64,000 bases of DNA from Talinum fruticosum (lineage: Eukaryota; Streptophyta; Magnoliopsida; Caryophyllales; Talinaceae): positions 4,946,001-5,010,000 of the forward strand of contig JAITYX010000025.1 in NCBI GenBank assembly GCA_021018815.1, written 5' to 3'. The position numbers were made by a program, and so were the translations under genes. The notes beneath the pieces were generated by a model. That model was not told the DNA's origin. It did no database searches and worked only from the letters and a program-made list of their open reading frames with translations. This document shows, piece by piece, positions 33,961 to 45,669 of this stretch. Positions within the stretch are counted from its first letter, which is position 1; every line of letters starts with the position of its first letter.

Positions 33961-35256
33961 TATATGTTGTCATAGATAGATTACCTTGGTATGCTGACAT
34001 AGTAAATTACGTAGTTGCCAAAACTTTTCCGAGGGACATGTCTAGAGCCCAAAAAGAAAAGATAAGATCTCAGAGCTAAATATTATGTTTGGGATGACCC
34101 ATACTTGTGGAAATTTTGTGGAGATCAAATTATAAGGCGTTGTGTAGATGACGAGTGAGTTTTATTCTAGTTTAACTTTCTGTCACTCATTTGAAAGTGG
34201 GGGCATTTTGGCCCAAAAAGAACAAGCACACAAATTCTTAGAATGTGGATTTTATTGGCCTTCTATTTTTCATGATGCTTATGATTTTTGCAAAAATGTG
34301 AAACATGCCGAAAGACAGGAAATGTATCAAGGAGGAATCAAATGCCCCTATATAATGTGTATGGGTGTCAAATATTTGATGTGTGGGGAGTGGATTTCAT
34401 GGGACCGTTTCCCCTTTCCTTTGGTTTTACTTACATACTCCTGTTTGTTGATTATGTGTCTAAATGGGTTGAAGCGGTAGCTACTAAAACCGATGATGCT
34501 AAGACTGTGGTGAAACATGTTAAATCTCGTATTCTAAATAGATATGGAGTACCTAGAGTAGTCATTAGTGATAGAGGGACACGTTTTTTAATAAAACTTT
34601 AGGTACCTTGCTAGCGAAATACTATGTAATTCATAAGGTATCTACAAGTTATCATCCCCAAACAAATGGCCAAGCTGAAATCTCTAATAGAGAAATCAAA
34701 GGAATTCTAGAAAAAGTTTTTAGGCCGGATAAGAAGGATTGGAGTCTTAGCTTAGATGAAGCTCTTTAGGCTTATAGAACCGCATACAAGACCCCTTACG
34801 AGGCTAGTCTTTGGAAAAGCATGGCATCTTCCTGTAGAGTTAGACCATAAATCATATTGGGCTATAAAGAAGTGCAATTTAGATTATGACCTAGCAGGAA
34901 AGGAGCATAAGTTGCAACTGCAAGAATTAGAAGAGATTCATATGGAAGCTTATGACAATTCAAGTAATTTATAAAGGTAAAGCCAAAGCATTTCATGAAG
35001 CTAAGCTTGTCAGGAAGGAATTTCAAAAGGGGAGAAAGTGTTATTGTTCAATTCACAACCGAGACTTTTTCCTGGTAAGTTAAACTCTAGATGGCTAGGA
35101 CCTTTTGAGGTAGTAAAGACTTATCCACATGGGGTCGTTGAGATTAAAAGTTATTCTACTAACAAAATTTTTAAGGTGAATGGTCATAGGTTAAAGAATT
35201 TTTATGAAGGAAGCCAAATTTGCTTAGTAGAGGAGATGCATTTAGAAGATCCATGA
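33961..35256 (+). pseudogene. Athila-like integrase, broken
   Basis: The zinc-binding region is degraded near 34148-34330 (ECGFYWPSIFHDAYDFCKN; the last Cys pair is altered). The catalytic core has the first Asp in VWGVDFMGPFPL near 34383-34415, the second in VVISDRGTRF near 34560-34590, and the Glu in QTNGQAEISNREIKGIL near 34663-34710. Frameshifts lie near 34600 and a stop (TAG) near 34770. The C-terminal segment 35038-35256 has [20 protein letters not shown] and [14 protein letters not shown], the gypsy integrase C-terminal block. It would insert element DNA. Confidence 0.87.
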
Positions 35257-36420
35257 GTTACAACGATGTCTAGCCAAAGACGGTAAACAAAGGCACTCGG
35301 TTGGGAGGCAACCCAACATTTTCAGGGAAGTTTCTATAATTTTTACTTTTATTTTACTTTTATTTTTATTTTGCATGCATTAGGGACAATGCATGAATTA
35401 AGTGTGGGGAAGTGCATCCCGCATTTTAATTCTATGAATTTTTTATCTTATCTTTTTTTAAAAAAAAATTGTAAAGAAATGCATGAATTTTAATTCTTCT
35501 TTCCCTTTGTAAGTGAGAAATTTGAACATGTTAATTGTTATTCCAAATTGTTTGAGTTGATCCTCATGTATTTCTCCAATTAGTGACAATCATAATTTTT
35601 CTATCAGTTTGATCATGTTATATAATCGTGATAGAGGCGATAAATTGACTTAAACCGCTCACCTAGACTATCGAACTTAGCAGATTGACTTATTAAAATT
35701 TTGATTTTTCTTGTTTTGCCTTTCAAAACAAAAAAAAAAACAAAATATTAGTCTGCCAACATGGGTCGGAGTTGGTGGCTCGGCGCCATTTCCCCTTAAG
35801 TTTAGGTCTCAAATTGAGCCTTATGAATGGAGTAACCTATGCTAGGAGAGTCATGCACCTTTTGGGCCGATCGATGGCTTGAACCATACTACGAAAAGAA
35901 AAAAAATAGAGTATTAACTCCAGCACCTCTATTTGGGTGAGTGGGAGACAGAGAGTGTTATATTTCTCAAACCCTATATGGGTCTCGAATATGTGCTCGA
36001 ATGGAGTTATATATATATTAAAAAAATATTTTGCAAAACAAGTTTATTATCGATTTTTAGTGAGCTATCTCGCTAATTCAGGTGTCTCTATAACCATACT
36101 ACACCTTAATTGTTCCCATCCTAAAACATTTTAGACATCTTAACCGGAATGTTCTGTTTGAAAAAGATGGATAAATTTTTGATTGTTGCTTAATTGAAAG
36201 AGATATTGTGAGGCTGATGAATAAACTCTCCGATGACAATGAAATGTTTAGTTTTTCACTTGCTTGGGAAAGACAAATTTTCATCAAACTATTTTTGAAA
36301 GAAAGGCAAACTTAGTGTATACTTTATGTTTTATGTTTATCTTTATAAGAAAGCGTAATATTAGATCGAGTCTTAGATTTCTTTGTACGAGGACGTCCAA
36401 AGTCTAAGTGTGGGGGAATT
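35257..36420 (+). other. Athila-like 3' untranslated region with two polypurine tracts
   Basis: There is no ORF of substance and no env-like gene, which many Athila elements have here. TTAAGTGTGGGGAAG at 35399-35413 and CTAAGTGTGGGGGAATTT at 36404-36421 are similar polypurine tracts about 1 kb apart. The second directly precedes the 3' LTR and is the functional type of site for plus-strand priming. Confidence 0.75.
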
Positions 36421-38819
36421 TGTTAAGTCGTATTTTATACATATTTTTAGTAGTTATTTAGTTTATATTATATAGTTTATTTTATCTAATTTATCCTATT
36501 TTGACTATTTATAGGTAATTATCAAATAAAGTGGGGAAGAAAAGAAAAGATGTTAAAAGCGGATTTTTAACTACCGACAAGCGTTCAAGAAAAGACATGA
36601 AATCGGTCCATAAAAATAATGTGTCATAAAATATTTATTTTATGACATGATATTTTTGAATTCTTAATTTGAAGAGGAGAGGGAAGATAATCATACTTCT
36701 AAACCTATTAGGACTCTTCTTTAGAGTTGGATGAGAAGAAAGAGGAACCAAACCTAGAACCTCACTAGCTATTTAATAGCTACAGCCTTACGGAAGAGCT
36801 CTTGGCTGGCCGGACACATATACCAGCTGCCCCTTCTTCGCTGCCATTCCTCAGTTGCTCACAATATCTCACACCATCACCTCTCTTGCCTGGCTGTTCA
36901 TCATCCACTTCCTTCGCTGCCTAACTTCTTTCGCTGCCCTTCATTTCTTATCCACCATCATCATAATATTTCATACAATCCCATAATCATCTTCATCATC
37001 TTCAACGTCACAGGCCAGCCATCTACATCGTTGCTAATCATCATCAACGTCATCATCCCGTGGCTGAAGAAACTAATATCGGTAGTATTATTTAGTATTG
37101 TAATTTTTTACTAGTAAAGATTGAATTTTTATTATTAGATTAAAATTAAAGATGTTATTTTTATTTAGATCACGTGTTTTAAATTACATCATGTGTGACT
37201 AGTTTTTATACTTAGTATAATCTACTTGAAACCATGTTAAATTATTTATTTTGAAACAAAGTTTCGATCTTTATTGTCTTATTGATTCAATCCATGATTT
37301 TATGATAATTTGATTTTAATGTTTATGATTTTATGTCTAATTAATTAGAGTGCACACTAATTAGTTTTATACAAATTCATATGATAGTTTAAATGGTTTA
37401 AGTACGTAATCCCTTGATCTTTTAGACATAAGTATCACCCTAGTTAATCATGGATGGCTCATACCCATTTCTTTTAATTAGGAAATTATCATAAATCCTT
37501 CTTAAATCAATTTGCTAGTAGATTGGTTATTAGGTGCTAGATGATATTTTTGTAATACTTGATGCTCTGATTTGATTAAATTCTAGTGCTAGTGCTAGGG
37601 TTATCAATATTAGTAGGGTTTATATTAGGGCTAAACCTAAGTAAACTAATATTTAAGGAAAAACGGGGAAGATCCGCTAGTGGTTGTCTTCCACAGTTTA
37701 GCTCATGGGTAGATCAATTTGTGTGTTAATGATAAATAATAATTTTCATGGTGGATATAGATTATATAAGTGTTTTTATAAATTTGATATCTTTGATAAT
37801 TATTTGTTTGCTTTTTAGTTATTTTCTTAAGTTTGTTAATTTTTATTTATAAATTTAAAGTCTTTTATTATCAAATTAATTATTCCCCCTAAAGATCAGT
37901 ATTTTAGGTTAGTTTTATTAATTTGATCTTAGTTGAATTTTGAGTCTTTATATATTTTAATTTTCAGATTATTTTTCTGTCATTTTTTATTATTTTTGAG
38001 TCAGTTTGTTAGAAATTAGTTTAAAAATAATTTCTTTTATTATTTTTTATATTTTATCTTCTTTTAGGATTTAGATAGAGTCCTAGTTTTATGTGATTAA
38101 ATTTTAGAATTTTTGGAATTAATTTGATAATTTTCAGATTTAATTATTGAATTTAATTATTGTAGGTTTTTAGTTAAATAATTTCATAAATTCAATTTTA
38201 AATTTTATTTTTATATTTTTAGGGTCTGTTTAGGTCTAGAAAATTAGTGTTATTATTCTAGATAATTTTAGTATTTATTTTCGTAATTAATTTGATGCAG
38301 AATTTTACTTATTTAATTTTCTGTTTTAGAATTTGTGTATTTTCTGCTCTAGTTTTCTGTTTCAATTATTCTAAAAAATATAAAAAAATATTTCTGGGTT
38401 ATTATAAATTTTATATTCTGTCTAGGTTATTTATTTATATTTTTAGACAATTTTCTGTTAATTTTAGTTATTAAATTCTGAGTTATTCTATGTTTTAATT
38501 TTCTGTTTAAGTTTTTATTTGATTTTTTTCTGTTTTGAATTTTCCAGAATTAATTAGGATAGTTTCGTCAAATTTAGATTATAAGAATAAAGTTGCATAA
38601 TTTCAGAAGTCTTTCTCATAATTAAATTTAGTAGTTTAATTTGAGTTGTTTGAGTTCTACAAAGTTAAACAAAATAACTAGAGTAGTAAGTTTAATTAGA
38701 TTGAAAGTTTGATTTTTACATTATCTTTCCTCGTGAATTCGATCCCTACTTCCCTATGCTATATTGTTAATTATAAGCCTAAGTAGTGGTTTAATTTGTA
38801 ACTGTACGGCAAGCTAACA
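36421..38819 (+). repeat. Athila-like 3' LTR
   Basis: TGTTAAGTCG ... GCTAACA, 2399 bp, closely similar to the 5' LTR apart from the MITE and the 90-bp gap described there. It is followed by the target duplication CTAAG at 38820-38824. Confidence 0.92.
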
Positions 38820-39781
38820 CTAAGCTCAACATAGTTTAAGCTTCCTAATGTTTTGATAAGTTTCTTGTTTTTTCTATTTTGACAGTCATTGATATAATGT
38901 CCTACTTCTCCACATTCCGAACCCTTACAACTATTATTTCATGTTGGACACTAAGCAACCTTTCTAAAAAATCTTCTTAGTTTAGGGTGTTCCATAATTT
39001 TTTAATAATATTTTCTCTTATATTTTTCACCTCTATGCTTATTAAAGCTCTTTCTTATAAACACTTCATTTTCTTCTTCTTTCAGGATCTTTTCCCCACT
39101 CGATGTCAAGCATCCCAACCACCGAGAAATTGTTTCTTCATTTTCTTCTTCTTTTGGATATCTAGACATTGGTCACTAATCCATTTTCTTAAGAAATGTA
39201 TTTTTGTTCTTAGGGTATGGGCAACATCTTCCTTTTCAAACCATCTAACATATTTCTCATTAACCATTTAATTAATGAGGTATGGTAATTTATCGTAGAA
39301 AATTCTTAGTTTAGTGTTGTTGTGACTAATTTTGTAGTATAACCGACTAAATTCAGTTATGTAATTTTGCCAGTACCTCATGTCTCATAGTTCTATATTA
39401 TTAATTTTTCTTTGCTCTCTCTAACTTTTTCTTTTGAATCAATTTCCTTACATAAAGTCTGTAAATATAGCAGACTATAATAAGTTAATTCTTTTTAACT
39501 CATCTTTTCCTACTTCATTTAGTAAATCATATCGATCGACAACGAGTACTCGGAAAGTTATGTTTATATAAATGGTATTTAGATTTAAGATATTGTTAAT
39601 TCCCCTCTTCCAATGTTTGAATATTTCTTCTCCATTACAAGTTTCATCTATATTTAACATATAACTAGTTTGGTTTATAAGAGTAAGGCTAATCTCTTCA
39701 AATGAAGTTTTTTGGAATGAATTCAAAAGAAAAATTTGTTGTTCTTCCAGCTTGGACATACCATTGTGCACAACCAAAAAG
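38820..39781 (-). pseudogene. endogenous caulimovirid (virus 2): coat protein with zinc knuckle, broken
   Basis: On the minus strand the open segment 39777-39475 leads (through a shift) to a coat-protein-like core at about 39400-39120, containing FEKEDVAHTLRTKIHFLRKW followed by a Lys-rich stretch with ISDQCLDIQ. A basic region and a zinc knuckle (CGEVGHYINDC with an upstream Cys; 38882-38929) follow. Basic region plus CCHC knuckle at the coat-protein end is the caulimovirid pattern. The spacing before the second Cys is CX4C instead of CX2C, probably decay. Stops are present. It differs clearly in sequence from virus 1. Confidence 0.68.
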
Positions 39782-41163
39782 TGTCACAATTTTAATACTT
39801 TATTGATTTGTTATCTTTGATAACCCCAATCATGAAACTTAATTTAAACTGTATTCTTGGTAAGATTGGATTAAGAAAGAACTCATTCTTTTCCCTCTAG
39901 CACTATAAAAAGTCTTATAATAGAAAACATTTCTACCGGGCAACCCATGTCGGTCCCCAACCTCAGCCTTGGATCGCACCAAGCTAGGCACGGATCCCCA
40001 AATCGCATGCCAACCCATCAAAGCACTACCCTTTTGACCCATTCAAAACTAGCATATCCTCATATGATTTCTAGTTGGTTTTTAGGAGAAAAACTATGTC
40101 GTTATTCAACCATTTGGAGGCTGAATGAGGGTATGCTAAACCTAACCCATTCCTATAAATAGGTCCCCTTACACACACTTTACTTCACACCTTATTTAGA
40201 CAAAATGAGCCCCATTTTGTTGAATTTTTCACTCTCTCCTTTCTCATTCCCTCATTTCCTCATTCTCTCTAAATCGTACCCTTTACTCTTCTCATCTAAA
40301 TCCCTCAAAGAGGAAGCCTTACTTCCACAAAAACTCTAATTTCCCTGCCATTACAATGGAGAAATCCAATCCGAGCTTAGGAGATCGATAGGTGGATCTA
40401 CCCGAGGATGCAGATCCGGACATTCAAGTTTTGCTTTATCACTTTTTACTATTTCTTTTTTCCTTTATTTAAATTTTTGTATTGTCGATTTAAGGTTATG
40501 TAATTTTTTTTACTTTCCTCCTTGCCAAATGTGATAACTTAGATTTATTACTTTCTTTAACACTTTTATTTGCATACTTTGATTTGTTTAATTTTCATAT
40601 TAGCACAATATTTGCTTATTTCTATTTTTAATACAATTTTAACTTCTCATTTTAATTAGTAGATGTTGTTTTCAAATGGAAATAATAAGCAGCAACCTTC
40701 CTCATTCCGTACTTTCACTCCCGAACACCGGATCATTGGTTTAGGCCAATAGAGTCATTTTTCAAAACCTTTTCTAATTTGAGCTTATTTATCTCTTTTG
40801 GTGGTTCCTTCGTTTAAGCACAAATAAGGAAAGTTGATTTTATTTCGTTAGTTTTTATTCAAAATTGACTTGGTGACTCCTATTTTAATATCTTTTTATT
40901 AATATGCATCTCGGTATCTTTTGAAAAATTAAACTATTTTGAAGGGCTTTCGACCAAAGCTGCTCTCACCAATCCGGGCCGGAATATCTACGCCGGTTTT
41001 CTACCACAAGTAACTCACGTATGTCTCCCATAGTAGTTACAAGCTTGGCACCTGGCCCAAGTAGTCCAAGTTGCTTGGCCCAGTGCACCTCACTATGGTC
41101 TTTCCAGAATGGTCTTTTATGTGTTGCATATCCCGAGACTTCTTACGGTATTCGAAAATAACA
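39782..41163 (+). repeat. family X LTR-like repeat
   Basis: It begins TGTCACAATTTTAATAC. The promoter-like TATA box CTATAAATAG is at 40153-40162, followed by a pyrimidine-rich leader (40225-40330). The end AATAACA at about 41157-41163 is followed by TGGTATCTAAAA, weakly like an initiator-Met primer-binding site (8 of 12). Inverted and partial copies lie at 5163-6920. I see no ORF and no clear target duplication. It is probably an LTR, solo or with a lost body. The right boundary is uncertain. Confidence 0.6.
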
Positions 41164-42140
41164 TGGTATCTAAAACTCACCAGCCAAAAATAACTTCAAA
41201 AATCTAGAGCCTTCATTCTTGGTAAATGTAGCTCCTTAAAATCAACATTCATGGGAACGTAATTCGCCCTTCGGCGCTGATCATGGTTCTTACTACCTTG
41301 GTCATAAAAAATTTAAATTTTTCTAGACGATTGTCCAAAGTTTTTAGGTTTGGAGACCATATTATTAACCAAAGTAGATTCCAAATCTTTCATCATTAAG
41401 CTCTTCGCAAACTTCATTAAACTCACTTTTTTCCACCATTTTTTCATATTTCTTGTTTAGATATCTCTTTACTTCTTCTAATGATAGAGAATTAATTTCA
41501 TCTAATTTAATCATATTCATTTGTTGATGGACCTCTTCTTCAAGAGAAATAATTCATTCTTCTTTAGAAATATTGAGTACTTCTTGCTTATCAATCATAG
41601 AACTTATCATCTTGTTTAATTTTTCCGGGTCTTGTTCATCATCAAACATCTTTTGAAGTTTATCTAGATAATAATTTTTAAATTCCATTTTTTTTGAAGT
41701 GTTTTCCACAGTTGGTTTCTCTTTAATTTTTAGGGTTTTTAATTCTTGCAAAGGAAATTGATTCTTTTTAGGGTTTTGAAATGGACATTTATGTTGAAAA
41801 GGAACACTCTTATGTAGATCAAACTTACCTCTATGAAAAACCTCATTAATTAAGAAGAGATGTATTAATGATAATTGGTTCTAAATTTCTTTAATCTGGA
41901 GTTTAATACCTTCTATTATAATTCAATGTTTAGCTCTAAAACTATATCAATGATATATTTTAATTGAGGTACTTATGTCGTAAATCCTTCAAGAGTATGC
42001 ATTATTTGAGAAAACATAGAGACATGGTAAGCAAATGATGATCCAATCATTATTTATACTAATATAATACATTAACTATAACTAACTATAATTATTATTA
42101 GGACAATGTAAACTCGATACTAGATAGAACAAGTCTTCAA
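41164..42140 (-). pseudogene. endogenous caulimovirid (virus 2): N-terminal part of coat-protein ORF, broken
   Basis: On the minus strand 41850-41554 reads as a mostly open segment with a CPFQNPKKNQFPLQELKTLK stretch, then a Lys/Glu/Asp-rich, heptad-like region that continues past a stop to about 41400 (SLSLEEVKRYLNKKYEKMVE). 41855-42140 is AT-rich with many stops and may be leader. I place it with virus 2 by strand, order and composition, not by a domain match. 41164-41300 may belong to family X or to the virus. Confidence 0.45.
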
Positions 42141-42143
42141 TAA

Positions 42144-42401
42144 TTTTTTTTTTTGGTAGAAAATTAGAATTTTCATTACCACTCTCAACACTTAATGTAA
42201 TAAGGGATCATTACGGTACATAAGTTTATGATTCACGTATCCGAATGTGGCCTTAACCACTGATTACATCGACGAAACATTTTCCCTATTTTGCTTAGGA
42301 AATCAAACCTAGCAATCATATTCTCCTTAATAGTAATAAAGGACCTAAAAGCATTAGGAGGTTTGTTGTTGAAGATCAAGTCATTGCGGCTTCTCTAGAT
42401 T
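42144..42401 (-). other. LINE 3' untranslated region and poly(A) tract
   Basis: The sequence is non-coding between the last ORF2 residues and the 11-base A-tract (minus strand) at 42144-42154. Confidence 0.75.
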
Positions 42402-45400
42402 TCATAGAACATTGCTCTGCACATGTCGCCCGATTATAGCCTTTTCTTGTCTCGACTTGTTCATGTTTTGCAGCCATCGAATGAAACAAATATATGATTG
42501 TGGTTGATAAGAAAGATGTAGCCAGCTGAAAACATATTGCCCGATAGTGCTAGCAAGGTTGCAGTCAAATAATAGATGTTCTTGTGTTTCATCGCATGAG
42601 GAACACAATGGACAGAGTTATATCTAAGGATGGTATAAATTTACCGATCTTAATGCGAACTTGGAGTCTGTCCTGCATGATAAGCCGGAGGATGAATGTG
42701 TGTTTTGGAACGTTTGCAACATTCCAAACTGTTCTTGACCAGCTAACTCCTTTATTTTGTTGTAGAAGCCATTTGTAACCACTTCGAGCTCTGTAAACAC
42801 CATCTTTTTCCTCTTTCCACCTTCCATTTTGAAATCCCAAATTCATTGAATCTTTGATTTTGGCTATTTTTTGAAATACCAGACAACTATCGGGTTTAGG
42901 AATGAACTCCCACCAGGAGCATTTCTTCGAGATAATGGGAATGAATCCACTTTACTCACAAGCGAGTCCTTTTTGTTGGCAATAGCCCAAACATATTTTG
43001 CAGCAAGTGCTTTGTTCCAAGCATTCCAAGTTTTTGAGCCCCAATCCACCCATCTTTTTAGGTAAGCATACCTGTTACCATGATATTAGAGGTCTTCTTG
43101 TGTAATGTTCATTACCATTCCATAGGAAGTTCCTACATATGGCATTTACCCGGTTAAGTACTGCTTTTGGGAGGATGAAGTTTGCTACCCAGAATCCAAA
43201 TACACCCAATAAGACATTGTTGATCGGTGTCATTCTCCCGAGCATATGAAAGGTTTTTGCTTTGCCAAGTCCTAAGTTTAGCCACAATTTTTTCCACCAG
43301 CGAGTTGACGGTCGAGATGAAGACAATCTACTTGCGAGTTATGGGGACACCCAAGTATGTAAAGGGAGTTTACCCTCCATAAATCAAGTTATTTGTAGTA
43401 GTGCAGCTTGTCCATGTCCGAAACACCAGCCACAACCATGATTGATTTTTGATGATTAATTTGCATCCCCGAGGTCATAGCAAAATTCTCAAAAGCCTAC
43501 AAAAGGCAAGTGACAAAGGATGTATTGGCTTTGCGAAAAGAATAAGATAATTTGCAAAGGACAGTTGGCATAATCTCAACTCTTTACATCTTGTGTGATA
43601 ACCGAAGGTAGAGTTCGGATTTGGAACTTGGTGTATCTATTGAAGACTTCCATAACTAGCACAAATAGTAGAGGTGACATTGGATCACCTTGTCGTAGTC
43701 CCCTTGTCCCTCTAAAATATCCATGAGATTCACCATTGAGAGTAATTGAGAAATATGCGGTTCTTAAGCGAGTTATGATCCAACTTCTAAATTTATGTGG
43801 GAACCCGAAGCCTTGTAGGATCTCTTCTATAAAACCATGTTGTACTTGAGTCGTATGCCTTTCGTAAGTCAATCTTCATGATACATCTAGCGGGGCCATT
43901 CTTCCTTGTATATCCCCTAGTGAGTTCCTGGCATAACATTACATTTTGAACCAATTCTTTTCCGGGAATGAAAGCACATTGGTTATCTTCCACTAATCCT
44001 CCAAGCACTTCTCTCAATCTCGTGCATATGAGTTTTGAGATACATTTATACAATGTGGAACAACATGCTATAGGCCCGAAATCTCCTCGCCACTTGAGGG
44101 CATGGTACTTTCGGAAGCAAGACCAAATTGTTGTGACATACTTGTTTCAGTAGCTTCCCTATTTTGAAGAAGTCTAAAACAACGTCCGTAACTATACCAC
44201 CAACTTCCTTCCAGCTATGTTTATAAAAACCACTTGTTAAACCCATCTCGGAGTTAGGGACTTGCGATCCGGAATGCTGAACATAGCTTGTTTTACATCC
44301 TTCTCGGTAAAGGGTGTACAAAGAGCTAGTTGTTGTTCAATAGAAAGGATATGACCAAATTGAAATATCTTCTTTTGTACGGAAGAGTGGGATGTATCAT
44401 TCGTACCTAGCATGCTTTGAAAGTATTGAACCATGTGAGTGTTGACCTCCATCCTACATTCAATGTTGCAACCGTTTGACTGTAGTATATTGATGAAGTT
44501 TTTCCGCCTTCTTTGTTTCATAGTTGAGAAAAAAGGCTGGAACATTGATCTCCCAGTTAATCCAGTCAGCCTTGCTCTGTTGTTTCATTAGTGTGCAGGA
44601 AGCTTCAAGAGTTTGGATATAATCCTCTCTAATTGTGGTCTCGATCTGTTGTAGCATGATGTTCTCTCGGATCATTCAAAAGGCTATCTTGCACTCGCTG
44701 ACAACCGAGCACTTAGTATCTCCCTATTGTGGTGTATGTTAGAAAATGCTTTCTTATTGAGTTGCTTTAAGGGACCCTTCATTGCTTTCAACTTCTAGAG
44801 AAGTTTGAACATTGTACAACCTTTGACTTCTGTTGCCATAGCTTTCTCAACTATAATTTTAAAAATCGGATGTGTAATCCACATGTGGCAAAATTTGAAA
44901 GTTCCCGGTGTCATACTTGTGTCATGGAATTTTACCAAGATGGGATTGTGATCCGAGATCCTTTCCGGTAGGTATTCAGCCATTGTATCATAGTGAAGCA
45001 ACCAGATGTTGATTTATGAAGCATCTGTCAATTTTGGAAAAGATCCAACCGAGTGTCTTTGTGTCTATTAGACCATGAGAAAGCTGCTCCTGCATAATTC
45101 ATTTCGGTTAATGCACAGTATTGTAGACAATATTTGAAATCTGCTATTTCTCCAGCTGTTATGACACTCCCCCTAATATGTCCTCGGGGTACAACACATT
45201 GTTAAAATCTCCAATTACACACCAAGGCTTTGTCATACCATTGCTAAGAGTCATTAGGCTATCCCATAGTGGTCTCCGTTGATAGTCCTTATTGAAACCA
45301 TACACAAATGTAACAATAAAAACCATTCCGGTCTTATAAGTCACTTCACAGTGAACATGTTGAGCTGAGCTACAAATTATACTTACTGCATAATGCCTCG

Positions 45401-45632
45401 GGTTCCAAAATACCACAATTGTTCCATTGGGGTGGTGAGTATTGGTAGTGTAATACTCTCTGCCGGCCAGGACCCTCCTGCAAATTGTCTCCTCATTAGG
45501 GCTTTTGACTTTGGTTTCCACTAGTGCCCCTAGTCCAAGATGAACCTTATTCAAGAATGACTTAACATCCTCTTGTTTATTAAGCCTATTTAGGCCTCGT
45601 ACATTCCAGCACAGAAATTTCATGGGGGTCAT
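42402..45632 (-). pseudogene. LINE ORF2: endonuclease, reverse transcriptase, zinc-binding C-terminus, broken
   Basis: The endonuclease is open from 45632 to 45159: MKFLCWNVRGLN (catalytic Asn), ALVETKV (Glu), VYGFN and WCVIGDFNNVL (Asp/Asn). The SDHNPI motif is near 44950. RT motifs are QCAFIPGKELVQN (43985), CIMKIDLRKAYDS (43890) and GLRQGDPMSPLLF (43700). The active-site box near 43545-43560 reads FANY instead of FADD, so both aspartates are lost. The C-terminus has NVPKHTFILRLIMQDRL and the CSSCDETQEHLLFDC zinc block of plant LINEs. Many frameshifts and stops occur. ORF2 would carry out target-primed reverse transcription. Confidence 0.9.
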
Positions 45633-45669
45633 TTGCCTCCACTACAGTTTGAAGGCAGTTGAAACTCTT

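Larger units (their letters stand above)
27201..38819 (+). mobile_element. Athila-like Ty3/gypsy retrotransposon with target duplication
   Basis: Two LTRs (27201-29981 and 36421-38819) begin TGTTA and end TAACA. The 5-bp duplication CTAAG is at 27196-27200 and 38820-38824. The internal order is gag, protease, RT, RNase H, integrase, the gypsy order. The primer-binding site resembles the complement of plant tRNA-Asp, and the RT box reads FMDDFTVHGDSFDECL, both pointing to the Athila lineage. Every ORF is interrupted, so the element is non-functional itself. The 5' LTR is longer because of a MITE. It interrupts virus 2. Confidence 0.93.
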
